A DNA stretch of 24,485 nucleotides from Conidiobolus incongruus B7586 (taxonomy: Eukaryota; Entomophthoromycota; Entomophthoromycetes; Entomophthorales; Conidiobolaceae). How positions within the stretch are numbered: position 1 is the first letter of the stretch; the number at the start of each line of letters is the position of its first letter. A program made the position numbers and the translations under genes. The notes beneath the pieces are model-generated. The model was given only the letters and a program-made list of their open reading frames with translations, made no database searches and had not been told where the DNA came from. The stretch is from assembly GCA_000697335.1 (NCBI GenBank), contig JNEM01014156.1, positions 1 through 24,485 of the forward strand. Reading direction: 5' to 3'. Positions 9,552 through 20,099 of this stretch are shown here, in pieces.

Positions 9552-10484
9552 ATATATAAACTATATTTAAAAAATATTTTCAAAATATTAAATATTAGTT
9601 TTATAATATAAAAATATAGATTTAATTATAATATTATAATTTATATTATAATAAATAAGTTAATAAATTTATATAAAATTAAATTATATTATAAAAGTAA
9701 AAAATATTAATTAAAAATATTAAAAAATTTTATTTTTTATATTATTTTTAATTATTTTTTGGTTTATATTAATTTTTGGTAAAAATTAAAATATATAATA
9801 AAATTTATATTAGGAAAGATATATTAAATTAAACTTTATTATTTATACTAATTTATATTACACTAAAACAATAGTTAGTAAAATTATATGATTTTATAAG
9901 AGAAAATAATTAATTCATCCTTTATAAAATATATCAAATAAAATTATTATTGATATATAGCAAAATAACCTGTAATTAAATATTATACCATATTATTTTC
10001 AATTATAACTTTATAATAAATAAAGTCCTGATTTATGTTAATAACCATTTCAAATTTGATCACTCAATATCTTGACACAATTATAATAAGATTAAAATGG
10101 GAAATCAGGTCTGTTATTAACTAGTTTAAAAAATAGATCCAATAATGGTTTGAAAAAAGTACTTAATATATTAGAACCATTTTTTCTAATAATGAAAAAT
10201 GAGAGTAAAATAAAACTTTAATAAAATTAATAAATTAAAAGTTAATTTGAAAATTATTTAGTAATTATAATTAGATGTTATATCCAAATTAAAGCAATAA
10301 ATCATAAGTATTATTGATAATGAAAATTATATAATAATATAATTAAAGTTATAAATTAATAAATTAGGGATGGGTGAAATGAATATAAGTAAAAATTGAA
10401 CTTAAAATTTTGTAAAAATAATAATAATAATAACTAAACTAATTAATTCTTTTTGAATATTAATAAAATTATCAAAAATTTTAT
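9552..10484. other. AT-rich spacer between the retrotransposon fossil and CCZ1
   Basis: No gene seen. The stretch at about 10020-10150 is slightly richer in GC and holds an 8-bp inverted repeat, cctgattt (10027-10034) and aaatcagg some 70 bp later, but it has no open frame. The part nearest 10485 would contain the CCZ1 3' untranslated region. Confidence 0.55.
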
Positions 10485-12457
10485 TTAATTCTCATCTAAA
10501 AATATATGATTAAAATATCCATTTAATAACTTTCGAAATTCTTCTAATTTTTCTATTTAATAAAAATTAAAAAAAAATTCAAAAATAATTTACCTTCAAT
10601 ATCGGCTATATTCGCATCTTTTTGGAAGATAGCGATGAGAATACTGTCGTTATAGCGTTTGCCACAAATCCAATGTGTCAAATGGCGTTTTGGGGATATT
10701 GTCCTAATTATAAGATCATGAGAAGTTTCTAATTGTCTAAATCAAATATGAGTATAGAATACGGGGTTGAATAATTGATAAAAAAGTACTTACTGTTTCA
10801 ACTTATTGAAGATTTCTAACACTAGGCCAATCACTTTGGAGGACCCTGAATCCAATTCAATTTCTGAGAAGCCGTTAATAAGGTTAAAATTAAAGAATTG
10901 TACTTTTGTTTGTAATAATTGGGATTTTAATAGCTGGTAAGTTTCGTAATCTTTCTGCAATTGTTGCACTAATGTATCATTCAAAATGGGTTGTAACAGA
11001 CGTTCGAGATCTTCAAAGTATTGTGGTGTTAAATACATCGATTTGGAAGTATCGTAAACTAAAATAAGGAAACTGTGGGGTGCGAAATGGTAAAGACTAG
11101 CCAATTTCCACATGTTATCTGTTGGATTGTAGAATTTTTTGGTTATGGTACAGTCGTTGGATGTTAATTGGCGTTGGAGATTTAGGGAGAGAGGCGATTC
11201 TGGTGAATAGTATTTGAGGAACTCGGACTTGAAATACTTGGAATCTTCATCCTCTAAATTGTGTTGGTGGGAAGAATCCCAAAGATTGAGGAATGGTAGC
11301 GTGGGTGAATAGATAGATGAAGATGATGAAGTTGTGGAATACCTCCTAAAAGGATTCAAACTTTGGAAAATACTTGTCCTATTTTTTGCCAAATCATTCG
11401 ATGTGACATCAGCCTCAGTAATTGCAGGATCACCCCTCAACAAATTACAAAAAAATTGAATCAAGAGATCTGAGGATCCCGCATTCAACAATTCATTCAA
11501 AATTAATTTACCTCGAAATAAAATGAAAGAACTCTGAATATGTTGATTTAAATTGTCTAGCTGATTAAACACTTGCTTACACATCAGATAATTAGATTTC
11601 GTCATATTTAACAATTCTACATTGTTTAAAGTTTTTAACATTGTCAAACTATTAAAATCGTTGTGAATATGGAAGTATCGATCATAAAAATTTTCCAATT
11701 TTGAAGTAAATTCTTCTTTACTGAGAGTTTCAAAGTTGTGCAGGAGTGATCCGTGGCCAAGTACGAAGTACTCGTAGGATCTTTGAAGCCATTGCTTAAT
11801 GAGAGAGTCATCCAGATCGTAGTCCAAATAATCTACAACTGTTGTTCCTTTGTAGGTATTGGAATTGCGGATACGTTGACCTAATTTCAAACTCATTATC
11901 AAGAAAAATTTGGGTTCTGGCTCCAATATTATTAGCCTATCCTTCTTACTGTGTACATTATCCGATATTTCGCCAGTTTCGGAAAATGTCCTAGACCAAA
12001 AACTTAATTTAAAAATTTTTAAATTGAATATCAATTACTTGCTAAAGTTGACAATAGCTTGAACGAGACCCACCTGCCTCTCTTGTACCTCAATCGGCAC
12101 ACCATGCCTCGGCTTAATTGGAATTCGGTCATCGTGCTCGCTAGGTGGTCTATTATCCACACTTTCATCAAGAGGCTGACGTTGGAATAATTCCTCATTT
12201 AAAATATCATTTCTCTTACTATCCTTACGGAATTCAAATTGAAAAGTCTCACCACTCCCATAATACAAAATTTGTTTGAAAATATCTTCCCCGGTATCTT
12301 TTTGTAGTGTATAGATACAGACGTAATTGATTTGAGGCATTATAGCTTCGTTAGTATTTGAACTCAAAGGATTGAAATAAGATAGGGAATCTGTTAAAGA
12401 GTTACCAAATTTTTTGATATTATCTGGTGATTGAGAGTGGATTGAATTAGTTGTCAT
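10485..12457 (-). CDS. CCZ1: Vacuolar fusion protein CCZ1 (Mon1-Ccz1 Rab7 GEF subunit), four exons
   Basis: Ccz1 pairs with Mon1 to exchange nucleotide on Rab7/Ypt7 at late endosomes and vacuoles, enabling fusion. Exons on the - strand: 12457-12039, 11990-10794, 10736-10594, 10552-10485. Introns of 48, 57 and 41 bp begin GTAATT, GTAAGT and GTAAAT and end TAG. The joined frame gives 608 residues and is open throughout. The N-terminal Longin domain is clear: INYVCIYTLQK near residue 43, QVGLVQAIVNFSKTFS spanning the first junction near 127-142, then DRLIILEPEPKFFLIMSLKLG. The third exon adds KRHLTHWICGKRYNDSILIA and the last ends FNHIFLDEN, matching the conserved C-terminal Ccz1 domain. The yeast protein is about 700 residues. 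I chose the ATG at 12457 (context aaaATGAC); an in-frame ATG at 12496 would add 13 residues. Splicing is predicted, not observed. Confidence 0.9.
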
Positions 12458-13630
12458 TTTATAATTATTTATGAATTTTACTATTTTAATTAACATTAAG
12501 TGTGACTATAAAATGAAAGCTTATATAAATTATTCAATTATGGGATTTGATTCAAAATGATATTAATATTAATACTAATACTGATTGAAATATATTTGAT
12601 AATAATTTTAATCAAATTTTAAATAAGTAAAAATATATGTTCAATAGAATACAATTTCAATAATAAAAATAGTACTATAATTTATTTAATTTAATATTAA
12701 AAAGATTTTTCAATAAATTACAGAAGTTTAAAGAATATAATAAAATTCAAAATTAAAAAATAACTTTTATTTTTATATTAAATTTGCAAATTGAATTAAA
12801 TGAATAATTAGGAATTTAGATGATTATAATTAATATAATTAGATTGAATTACAAATTCTTAAACTTTATAATAATCTTTTTGATATTTTTTTCAAAGTTA
12901 TAAATTATCAACAATATAAAGAAGGATTATTTTCTCAATTTAACTTTTGTATAGTTGGGATTGATTTTAATACAGTCTTTTGATATTGTTTTAAACCATT
13001 ATCTGACAAAGAATTTAATATAGATACATTCAACTTGCAATTTTTCTACATTGTAAAATGAATAAATGAGGAAAATTAGATAATTTAATAATTAAACAGT
13101 AATATTCAAATTATAATAGTGAATTTAATAATTGATATAATTTAAAAGTGATCATTTTAAATTAATACTAGTTTTTCATGATCATATTGATTAGAATAAT
13201 TTCAACTAATAAAAAAATATTCTATAAATTTTATAGTATAAAAACAAAATTATTTCAATTATAATCAAATTATGTTTATATTATTTTTTATTATAAATTT
13301 TTTCTAAAATATATTATTAATATATATAATAAACTGAGTTTATAATAAAGGAAATCAATGTATAAATATTTAGCTGATTATTGACCTAAATAATTTATTT
13401 ATAAATAGTTCAATAAATAAATCTTGGCGCTAAGAATAGATAAAGATAATAAAAATAATATTAGTATAAGCTAGTGTTATTATCATATACTAACATCAAT
13501 AAATCAATCTATTAATCTCACTAAAAATTGAATTAATGTACACATATAACCTAATATTATCAATACAAAAAAGTGATAAAAATATTAAATCTTATCAATT
13601 TGATACTATTTTAATAATTAAAAAAATTTT
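12458..13630. other. AT-rich spacer between ARPC3 and CCZ1
   Basis: About 1.2 kb without a gene. It should hold the CCZ1 promoter (right after 12457) and the ARPC3 3' end. An isolated ttggcgc at 13424-13430 is the only GC-rich word. I see no clear TATA element that stands out from background and no repeat shared with the transposons. Confidence 0.55.
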
Positions 13631-14208
13631 TTATAAGGATTTACCCATAAATTTCTTTTTAGAAAACATCATCCACCACTTATTGGGTACGCTAGCTCCT
13701 TCTGGGTACAAATTAAGTAACATTCTGTTAACTGTTTCTTGACGTAATTGACTAATATATTGTCTCAATAAATCTATAATATAAATATTAAATAATAGGT
13801 TGAAAATTTGGTGATAAAATAATTACCTGCGTCGTTCCTATTCTCAGGAGGATGATATAAGGAGTTGAGGGGGAAGTTGGGGTCGCCAGGGATGGTGAAA
13901 CGTTCGAGGGCTAAATTATTCAAAAGTTTAGTAGCTTCCGCAGGTGATTTGTTAGCAGCTTGTTGTAAAGTAGTTAGAATTTCGGAGATGAAGAGGGTCA
14001 CATAGATGAGGACGCGGTCTGCAGAACCTTTGATTTCGTAATTTTTAAATAAACAGTTAGCTCGAAATAATTCAATACTCTCATCAATAATATCATGTTG
14101 GTCAGTTGGGGGTGCGGGACCTCTTACTCGTGTGTTCAGAGGTAATAATCCCATATTTCCCAATTGGTGGTGATCAGTTTCGTTGTACTGAGAGTGATAA
14201 GCTGGCAT
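13631..14208 (-). CDS. ARC18: Actin-related protein 2/3 complex subunit 3 (p21-Arc, Arc18), two exons
   Basis: Structural subunit of the Arp2/3 complex, which nucleates branched actin at endocytic patches; this subunit helps position Arp3. Exon 1 is 14208-13827, a 53-bp intron runs 13826-13774 (GTAATT...TAG), exon 2 is 13773-13631. The product is 174 residues against about 178 in the family, so the gene is complete. Diagnostic sequence: MPAYHSQYNETDHHQLGNMG at the start, RVRGPAPP near 27, DIIDESIELFRAN and FKNYEIKGSADRVLIYVTLF in the middle, IPGDPNFPLNSLY near 110, then exon 2 DLLRQYISQLRQETVNRM and the conserved ending KWWMMFSKKKFMGKSL. The start MPAYHS is nearly invariant in the family, fixing the start codon. 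It is on the same strand as CCZ1 with a 1.2-kb gap; no functional link is implied. Confidence 0.96.
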
Positions 14209-16329
14209 ATCCTTTTTTAAATTTTTTTATTAGATAATTAGGATTGAATAATTGATTTATTTTTTTGGACTTGTAAATTGAGTGATGATTCAAGCTTAAA
14301 TTTACTCATCAAATTCCGAATAAAACTGTTATGGGATTGACACAATCAATTTAAGTGTAGTTAATAATATAGTGTTTTTATTCACTCTATGCTTCATTCT
14401 ATGCACCTGGAAATAAAATTATGCAGAAATCGTATTAATATTTATTATTTAAATATTTAAAATTATATAGTGTTTGATAATTATATATTTCAGAATATTA
14501 TCAAATAATATTTTGTTAGTTAACTCAATTTGATTAATTAATAATACAAAACTAAAAATATATAATATCTGAATTAAAATATGTAAATTGTAATATAATT
14601 GTGTGTTGATTATTTTTTAATAATTTTGAAGGATTGGTAATGTTAGATATTGAATTTACAGTCAGTATGATTTAATTCATATTCAAATCAATTCATCGTT
14701 TATTATTTAATTTACAATTATGAAGTAAGCAACAGTTTAAAATTATATTACCAATACTGAAACAAGTAATAATGATATTCTAATACCACTTTATTAAATC
14801 AACTTAAAGAAAACTTCAAACATACTATATTTCTATTTTTTTTCCTAAAAATAGATTATTGAAAAATCATATTTTAAAATAAATGTGAGAAATCAGTAAT
14901 CAAATTTAATGGATATCAGACAATTTAATTTTATATAATTTATTCTTAATTGAGTAATTTTGAAAAAAAAATCCGGAGTTTTTAATATAATAATTCCCAA
15001 TAAAATAAATTAAAATGAAATATTGTATTTATTGAGTTTAAAGGTTTTAATTTATTATTAATTAAGTTATTATTTGAGAATTTATTAATATCAAATTATG
15101 AACAAAATAGAATAATTGTACAATTTCAATAATATAACTATCTAAAACTGGAATGTTTTATTTTTTTTCCGTACTCCGTCATCTTTTGTTAAAATTATCA
15201 TTTCAGAGTATTTAATAAAAGAAACAATTAAAACATCTATAATTTAATTTTAAAAAACAAATATTATTACCCAATCTAATATTAACTTATATCTAAAATA
15301 AGTTTATGAAAATTGATTTGATATTGGAAACTATATATATATAATTTTCAAATACTTCATATTAAATTAAGATAAAATTTTCAAGAATGGTTATATAAGA
15401 ATTTTAGTTATTATTTTTTTCGCAATTATAAAATTTAATAATTTATTTTATATTATTAATATTAAATGAAACTTTTGAAATTGATAGTAAAATAATTTAA
15501 ATTATTAAAAAATGATAAATATTACTAAATTTAATAATATAAATTATAATATTATTACCACCTTAATTAATAAATATAATTTAATATTATTTTTCAGTTC
15601 AAATAATAACATTGGAATTTTATGATATAAGTATATTTATATCAAATTATTAAAAATAATTTTCAATAATAGATTAATATTAGATTATAGTAGTCAAATG
15701 CAAAATTCAAGCCAATATATAGTTTTAACAGATTTTAAATATTATAATTTAATTACAAGTAATGTTAATAAACATTATTATCAAAAGAATTTAAAATATA
15801 ATTTATATTATCAAATATTTTTATAATATTCATAATTCAAATTTAATTAATAATAATCTTAAAATATCTCAATTATAATAGTAATCTTTTTTAAAATTTA
15901 AAAATTTCCAAAACTAATTCTTTATTACATCAAATCATTCAAATAAAAATTATCAAAGTATTAGAAAAATTAAATTGTTTAAATTATGAGAAAAATAGTG
16001 ATGATGTCAAATAAATCCAACACCTGTTATGTAATCAATACTGGTAATAGTTGAGATGATATGAGAAAAATTGCTATAATCGAAATTAAGAACAATTACT
16101 CTAAACAACGTTTAATATGCATAAACAAACTATTACAACCAGGTATTATAAATTTCTGTTTAAATTTATTGTTTAATTGAAAAAAGCATATTATTAATAG
16201 ATCATAAATTAATTTCTGTAATGTTATTTATTAAAAGAATATCAAATAATAATCAAAAATTTGAATTTTATATTATGATTATTATTAGTGGTAATTATTG
16301 GGTTAATAGTTACCCAAGATATTGAACTA
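14209..16329. other. AT-rich spacer upstream of ARPC3
   Basis: About 2.1 kb with no gene. The first 200 bp beside ARPC3 is modestly richer in GC and must contain its promoter. The stretch 15985-16150 is also less AT-biased, with RUGAUGA-like words (15998-16005 and near 16054) but no matching box D, so I do not call a snoRNA. The remainder is A/T-dominated with all frames closed. Confidence 0.55.
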
Positions 16330-17090
16330 AAATATTCATTGATCAATCTTTACTAATTCAGATTAGACCGGAATAATAAGAATAAAGAATAGGAAAACGG
16401 GAGGATAAGAAGCAGAAAGAGTAGAAAAAGGAGCCAAAAGGAGATGGAAAAGAAGGAAGATAATAAGGATAAAAAGCAATAAGTTTTAAACCATAAAAAG
16501 AGAAATGCCAGAAAAGATAACAAGGATAAGGTACTTGACTCTTCCTAGATTAATACAAAGACATGGTTTCTCTCGATGTAACTGAACCTCAACTTCTTTA
16601 AAAAGTCAATATTTCTTTGCTATGAACTATATAGTGAAACTCATGTGGAAGTAAATGAACAATAATACTCTCAGAAAGATTGGTAAGCTTCGATTGACTC
16701 TCGAGGGTTTCACTACCACCCGTTCTAGGTATGTTGCCGCTGTGTTTCCAGCTAGACAATTCGAATATTATGGGATATTGCTGATCAATTGAGACATGAT
16801 CGATATACCTTATATCTTTACAATGCTAACCAAACTCTTGATAGCCTTAATATTGGAAAAGATGATCATATGCCTTGGCCTTCTTGATTGACTTTTTATG
16901 AAAGTAAAGTGTTTTTATTCCATATATTCTATTTAATTAATATATAGCTATTTCAACATCATAGCCAGTACCAAATGGATAATCAATGTCGAGACAGAGT
17001 CCACTAACATAGTATTCAATAAGGAATACTTAACTGCCACAGCAACATTAGCACTTATTACAATGATACATATGATGATTCAAATCTAAC
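16330..17090. other. GC-elevated stretch with gene-like composition but no intact frame
   Basis: This segment is clearly richer in GC than the spacers and resembles the coding regions in composition. Yet its longest stop-free pieces are short: a 45-codon ATG-led frame at 16655-16792 (+), about 77 codons without a start on the - strand (about 16611-16840), and about 47 codons at 16949-17089 (+) after a TAG. One + frame across 16590-16910 is interrupted at TAA, TAG and TGA codons. I recognise no protein. It may be a decayed gene, a noncoding transcript, or a long leader and promoter of the gene starting at 17204. Confidence 0.45.
16377..16500 (+). repeat. Polypurine-rich tract
   Basis: Roughly 120 bp in which about nine bases in ten are A or G on the + strand (runs such as ggagataagaag-like words, gaaggaagataataagg). 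No exact tandem unit is visible. In one frame it would read as a Lys/Arg/Glu-rich peptide with stops. It could exclude nucleosomes or form triplex-like structure upstream of the next gene; this is inference. Confidence 0.55.
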
Positions 17091-17162
17091 ATTTAATAAT
17101 CACAACAATCATGTGGTTTCAATTTAAATCAAAATAAATTTCATCATCCATTAATTATATAC

Positions 17163-17203
17163 TAAAGCCTTTCTCTCTTAAATTTCACTCTAAAATTTTC
17201 CCA
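17163..17203 (+). promoter_or_regulatory. Pyrimidine-rich core promoter or leader before the 552-residue gene
   Basis: The 40 bases ahead of the start codon are rich in C and T (cctttctctcttaaatttc, ccca before ATG). CT-blocks of this kind sit at or just before transcription starts in many fungal genes. No other element is evident. Confidence 0.4.
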
Positions 17204-18862
17204 ATGTCATCAGTTGAATCTAAACCTAAAAGACCTTTGAGAATTATTGATAAATTTCCACTCGCTACTAGTTCACCAACAAAACAGAAATTGAATGTGA
17301 TGAGTGAACCAGTATTGGCCCAGTTCATCCAGAAGCATAGGACGATTGTCCACCATCACTTCAACTCAGATATTGATACCGGATTGAAGGCGCATCACCT
17401 ATTAAAATCCATGATACCCCAGCCTGAGGATGATTTATCCAGTATTAAATCCAAGTATGAGGATGACGAAGGTATATCAATAGTGGATTCCAAGTCGTCA
17501 ACACTGGACACGTCAGAAAAATCCCCATCGTCGCTAAAGACTTTAGAAGTGGACGATATTAACACCAACCACATAGGTGAAGTAAGCAATGATATGGAGA
17601 TGTCGCACCATTCTTCAAGTACTTTAACAGTTTTGGAAATTGAAAACAGAGATAAGTTATCTGGAAGGGATTTACTAGTTAAGGATAGGATAGAAGCTAA
17701 TAGTGATAGTTTGAAAAAGGATTCAAAGTATTTAGAACTCACACAGTCACCTGTCCAAGATATTGAAAATTTACAATCTCAGAATTTTGACCAATCAGCT
17801 AATTTGAATAATGAACGTGTATATACAGCTTCTAATGAACTATCACCTGTCACTCAAGTTGAAGATAGTAAGAAACAATTGAATACAGCGAACGATCACA
17901 TTGAAATATCTAAAGAACTATCCCAATCCAAGTCCAATCTATCGAAGCCTACTGCAATATCTGACAATTTAGCAGTACCAGAGAATGAATCCGATGATAA
18001 GACACCACAGAATGAAGCATATGATAGTCATGAAGAAGCTACATCTAATACAGTAGTAGCAGTTGAGGTTAAACAACAGGAATTGAATTTAACTAATGAT
18101 CATACCGATATATCATATGAATTAACCCAATCGGAATCTCTGACGTCAGAGGTCTTCCCGGCACTAGAAAAACAAATCAACAATCAAGTAATTTTAAATC
18201 AAAATATTGAACCAACTACCAATCAATCGCAATCAGCTCCTCAACTCACAGCTGATTCCAGCTCAATATTATCGGGTGAACGTGACCAATTTGACGATAC
18301 TATCACATCCATTCATCCTCCTAATTTGGACAAATTGACCGATGAAACACCACCGCTAGAATTACCTCAATTTACTGACCAAGCACAAAGTATTACAGCC
18401 AACCCAATCAATTCCCATCTTGACACCATCTACATTCCACAGAGATCACGATCGCAATCTCCAAAACCTTTAACATCGTCTACACTCAGCATCCAAGACG
18501 ATTACTGCCTACAAGATTTAAAACATTTAGGCAACAACCAACTAACAGTAATCATTCAAGACCTAATACAGTCCAACTGCCACTTGACCACTTGGCTACA
18601 GCATGTTACTACTTACCTACCTATAACCAAGTACCACCACAAAAACTTTATGACCACGATTCACCACCAGCGCACCAGGCTCAACCAGTTGAAAACATTG
18701 TTAAATTCAACCAGCACCGCATTCCATTACCCTATAGATTCTAAGCATTCTGGCAATGTTTGGTTAGGAAAAGATGTGGATATTGAAGAATTTATTAACA
18801 GCTATAGGAATCACGAAACGAGAGTGAAATTGGCACGGTATCTAGCACAAGGTGGTAGATAA
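17204..18862 (+). CDS. Unrecognised 552-residue low-complexity protein with a folded-looking C-terminus
   Basis: A single long open frame with gene-like base composition, so a real host gene; I do not recognise the family. Residues 1-70 are basic and may be conserved (PLRIIDKFPL, then FIQKHRTIVHHHF). Residues 71-430 are Ser/Asn/Gln/Glu-rich and probably disordered. Within them, residues 219-244 and 287-312 align without gaps at 14 of 26 identical positions (core NDH-x-x-I-S-x-E-L-x-Q-S), a diverged internal duplication. A basic RSRSQSPKP at 415-422 looks like a phosphorylation or nuclear-localisation patch. Residues 431-552 have a mix of hydrophobic and charged residues suited to helices (QLTVIIQDLI, NVWLGKDVDIEEFINSYR, VKLARYLAQGGR) and are the likely functional domain. 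No signal peptide or membrane segment. A 115-codon frame on the other strand is a shadow. No intron is needed. Start context is cccaATGTC. Confidence 0.85.
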   Translation: MSSVESKPKRPLRIIDKFPLATSSPTKQKLNVMSEPVLAQFIQKHRTIVHHHFNSDIDTGLKAHHLLKSMIPQPEDDLSSIKSKYEDDEGISIVDSKSSTLDTSEKSPSSLKTLEVDDINTNHIGEVSNDMEMSHHSSSTLTVLEIENRDKLSGRDLLVKDRIEANSDSLKKDSKYLELTQSPVQDIENLQSQNFDQSANLNNERVYTASNELSPVTQVEDSKKQLNTANDHIEISKELSQSKSNLSKPTAISDNLAVPENESDDKTPQNEAYDSHEEATSNTVVAVEVKQQELNLTNDHTDISYELTQSESLTSEVFPALEKQINNQVILNQNIEPTTNQSQSAPQLTADSSSILSGERDQFDDTITSIHPPNLDKLTDETPPLELPQFTDQAQSITANPINSHLDTIYIPQRSRSQSPKPLTSSTLSIQDDYCLQDLKHLGNNQLTVIIQDLIQSNCHLTTWLQHVTTYLPITKYHHKNFMTTIHHQRTRLNQLKTLLNSTSTAFHYPIDSKHSGNVWLGKDVDIEEFINSYRNHETRVKLARYLAQGGR

Positions 18863-20099
18863 ATTAACTGTGGTTAATAGTTATAAAATGATGTCCAAGA
18901 TTATTATTATTAAAGTTAATTCAAAAATAACTATAAAGAATAAATTTTTTATCTTTTATATTTTCAATATACTTAAACTTATTATTTAATATAATATTTA
19001 ATTTTAATAAAATTTGAAATAAACTAAGAATTTTGAATTAAAAATGAATATTAATTCTATTATAAAATTATATAATAATCTATTTATATATAATAAAGAT
19101 ACTATGATAAAATTTACTATTATTATATAGAATATATATTATTAATTGATATTTAAAATAACTTAAATGCTATTGACATTTTATTCAATTAAGTTTTTGG
19201 TTAAATACAGAATTTTATGAAAATAATCAATTTGATATTGTTTTTAATAATAATATTATTATTATTTTATATAAATTAGTATTTTCCAAATAATCGCATT
19301 AAACAAAATAAATTTTAAATATAGATTGAGAGAAGAATAATTTATAATAAATTAATTATATATAAAATAACTATTTTGAGTTGAAATAAATTGAATAAAA
19401 ATTAGTAAATTTAAAATTAAATTTTTTATTAAAATAATTTAAAAGTTCAAAAATTCTTTTTGAAAAAAGATATAATTAAAATGATATTTTGAAATATTAA
19501 GTTCTAATTATAAGGATTTTTTTTGAAAATAGAAATAAATAAATATATATATATATAATTTGATAATTTAGTTAAGCCTTAAATAATTTTTTATGGCTAT
19601 TAAAATTAAATTTTTAAGAAATATTTATATTTTTAACTCTACAGAATGTAAAATTTGACTCATTTCAAAATATATCAATTGGAAGAATAATTTAATTTGT
19701 TTAATATAATAGAATAATTGAATCTTATTCAAAATACCTGGATTTAAATTTTTAAAAGTAGTATTATATAAAGTCTTATATTATTGTAGAATAGTGAAAT
19801 TGTTAGATCTTTTAAATTATATAAAATCATACAAACAACTGAATATATATAAGTATTAAATTACAACTGAAAAAACGGGGTGAAATATATATTTTATAAC
19901 TCTAGTAATTGTCTTTAAAAGATGCTATAAAATATTTTAATATATATATAACTTATTTTCATAAAATAATCAAAATATTCACTTTTTAATATATATTAAA
20001 TCTTTTAAATTTTCAAAAATTATAGTAACTTGAAATTTATAAAATTTACAATAATAAATTTATTGAGAATTGAATGTAATAAAAATTAATTTTCATTGA
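18863..20099. other. AT-rich spacer between two convergent genes
   Basis: About 1.2 kb holding the 3' ends of the two convergent genes. An AATAAA at 18939-18944, 77 bp past the upstream stop, could serve in polyadenylation, though such words are common in this background. No gene, repeat or RNA is visible. Confidence 0.5.

Noticed and set aside
10020-10115. Inverted repeat cctgattt / aaatcagg as a possible miniature transposon
   Set aside because: Arms are only 8 bp, with no target duplication and no second copy in the window.
13420-13432. TTGGCGC resembling an E2F or cell-cycle box
   Set aside because: A single occurrence, about 200 bp past the 3' end of ARPC3 and nearly 1 kb upstream of CCZ1, is too weak to call a site.
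13536-13742. 68-codon + strand frame
   Set aside because: Its second half overlaps ARPC3 exon 2 on the opposite strand and its first half is AT-rich spacer. It is a shadow.
15996-16110. Possible C/D-box snoRNA (GTGATGA at 15999 and a second GATGAT downstream)
   Set aside because: No CTGA box D at a suitable distance and no terminal stem; the box C-like words alone are not enough.
17395-17742. 115-codon - strand frame
   Set aside because: Antisense shadow of the 552-residue gene; its Ser-rich sequence mirrors the acidic and Ser codons of the real frame.
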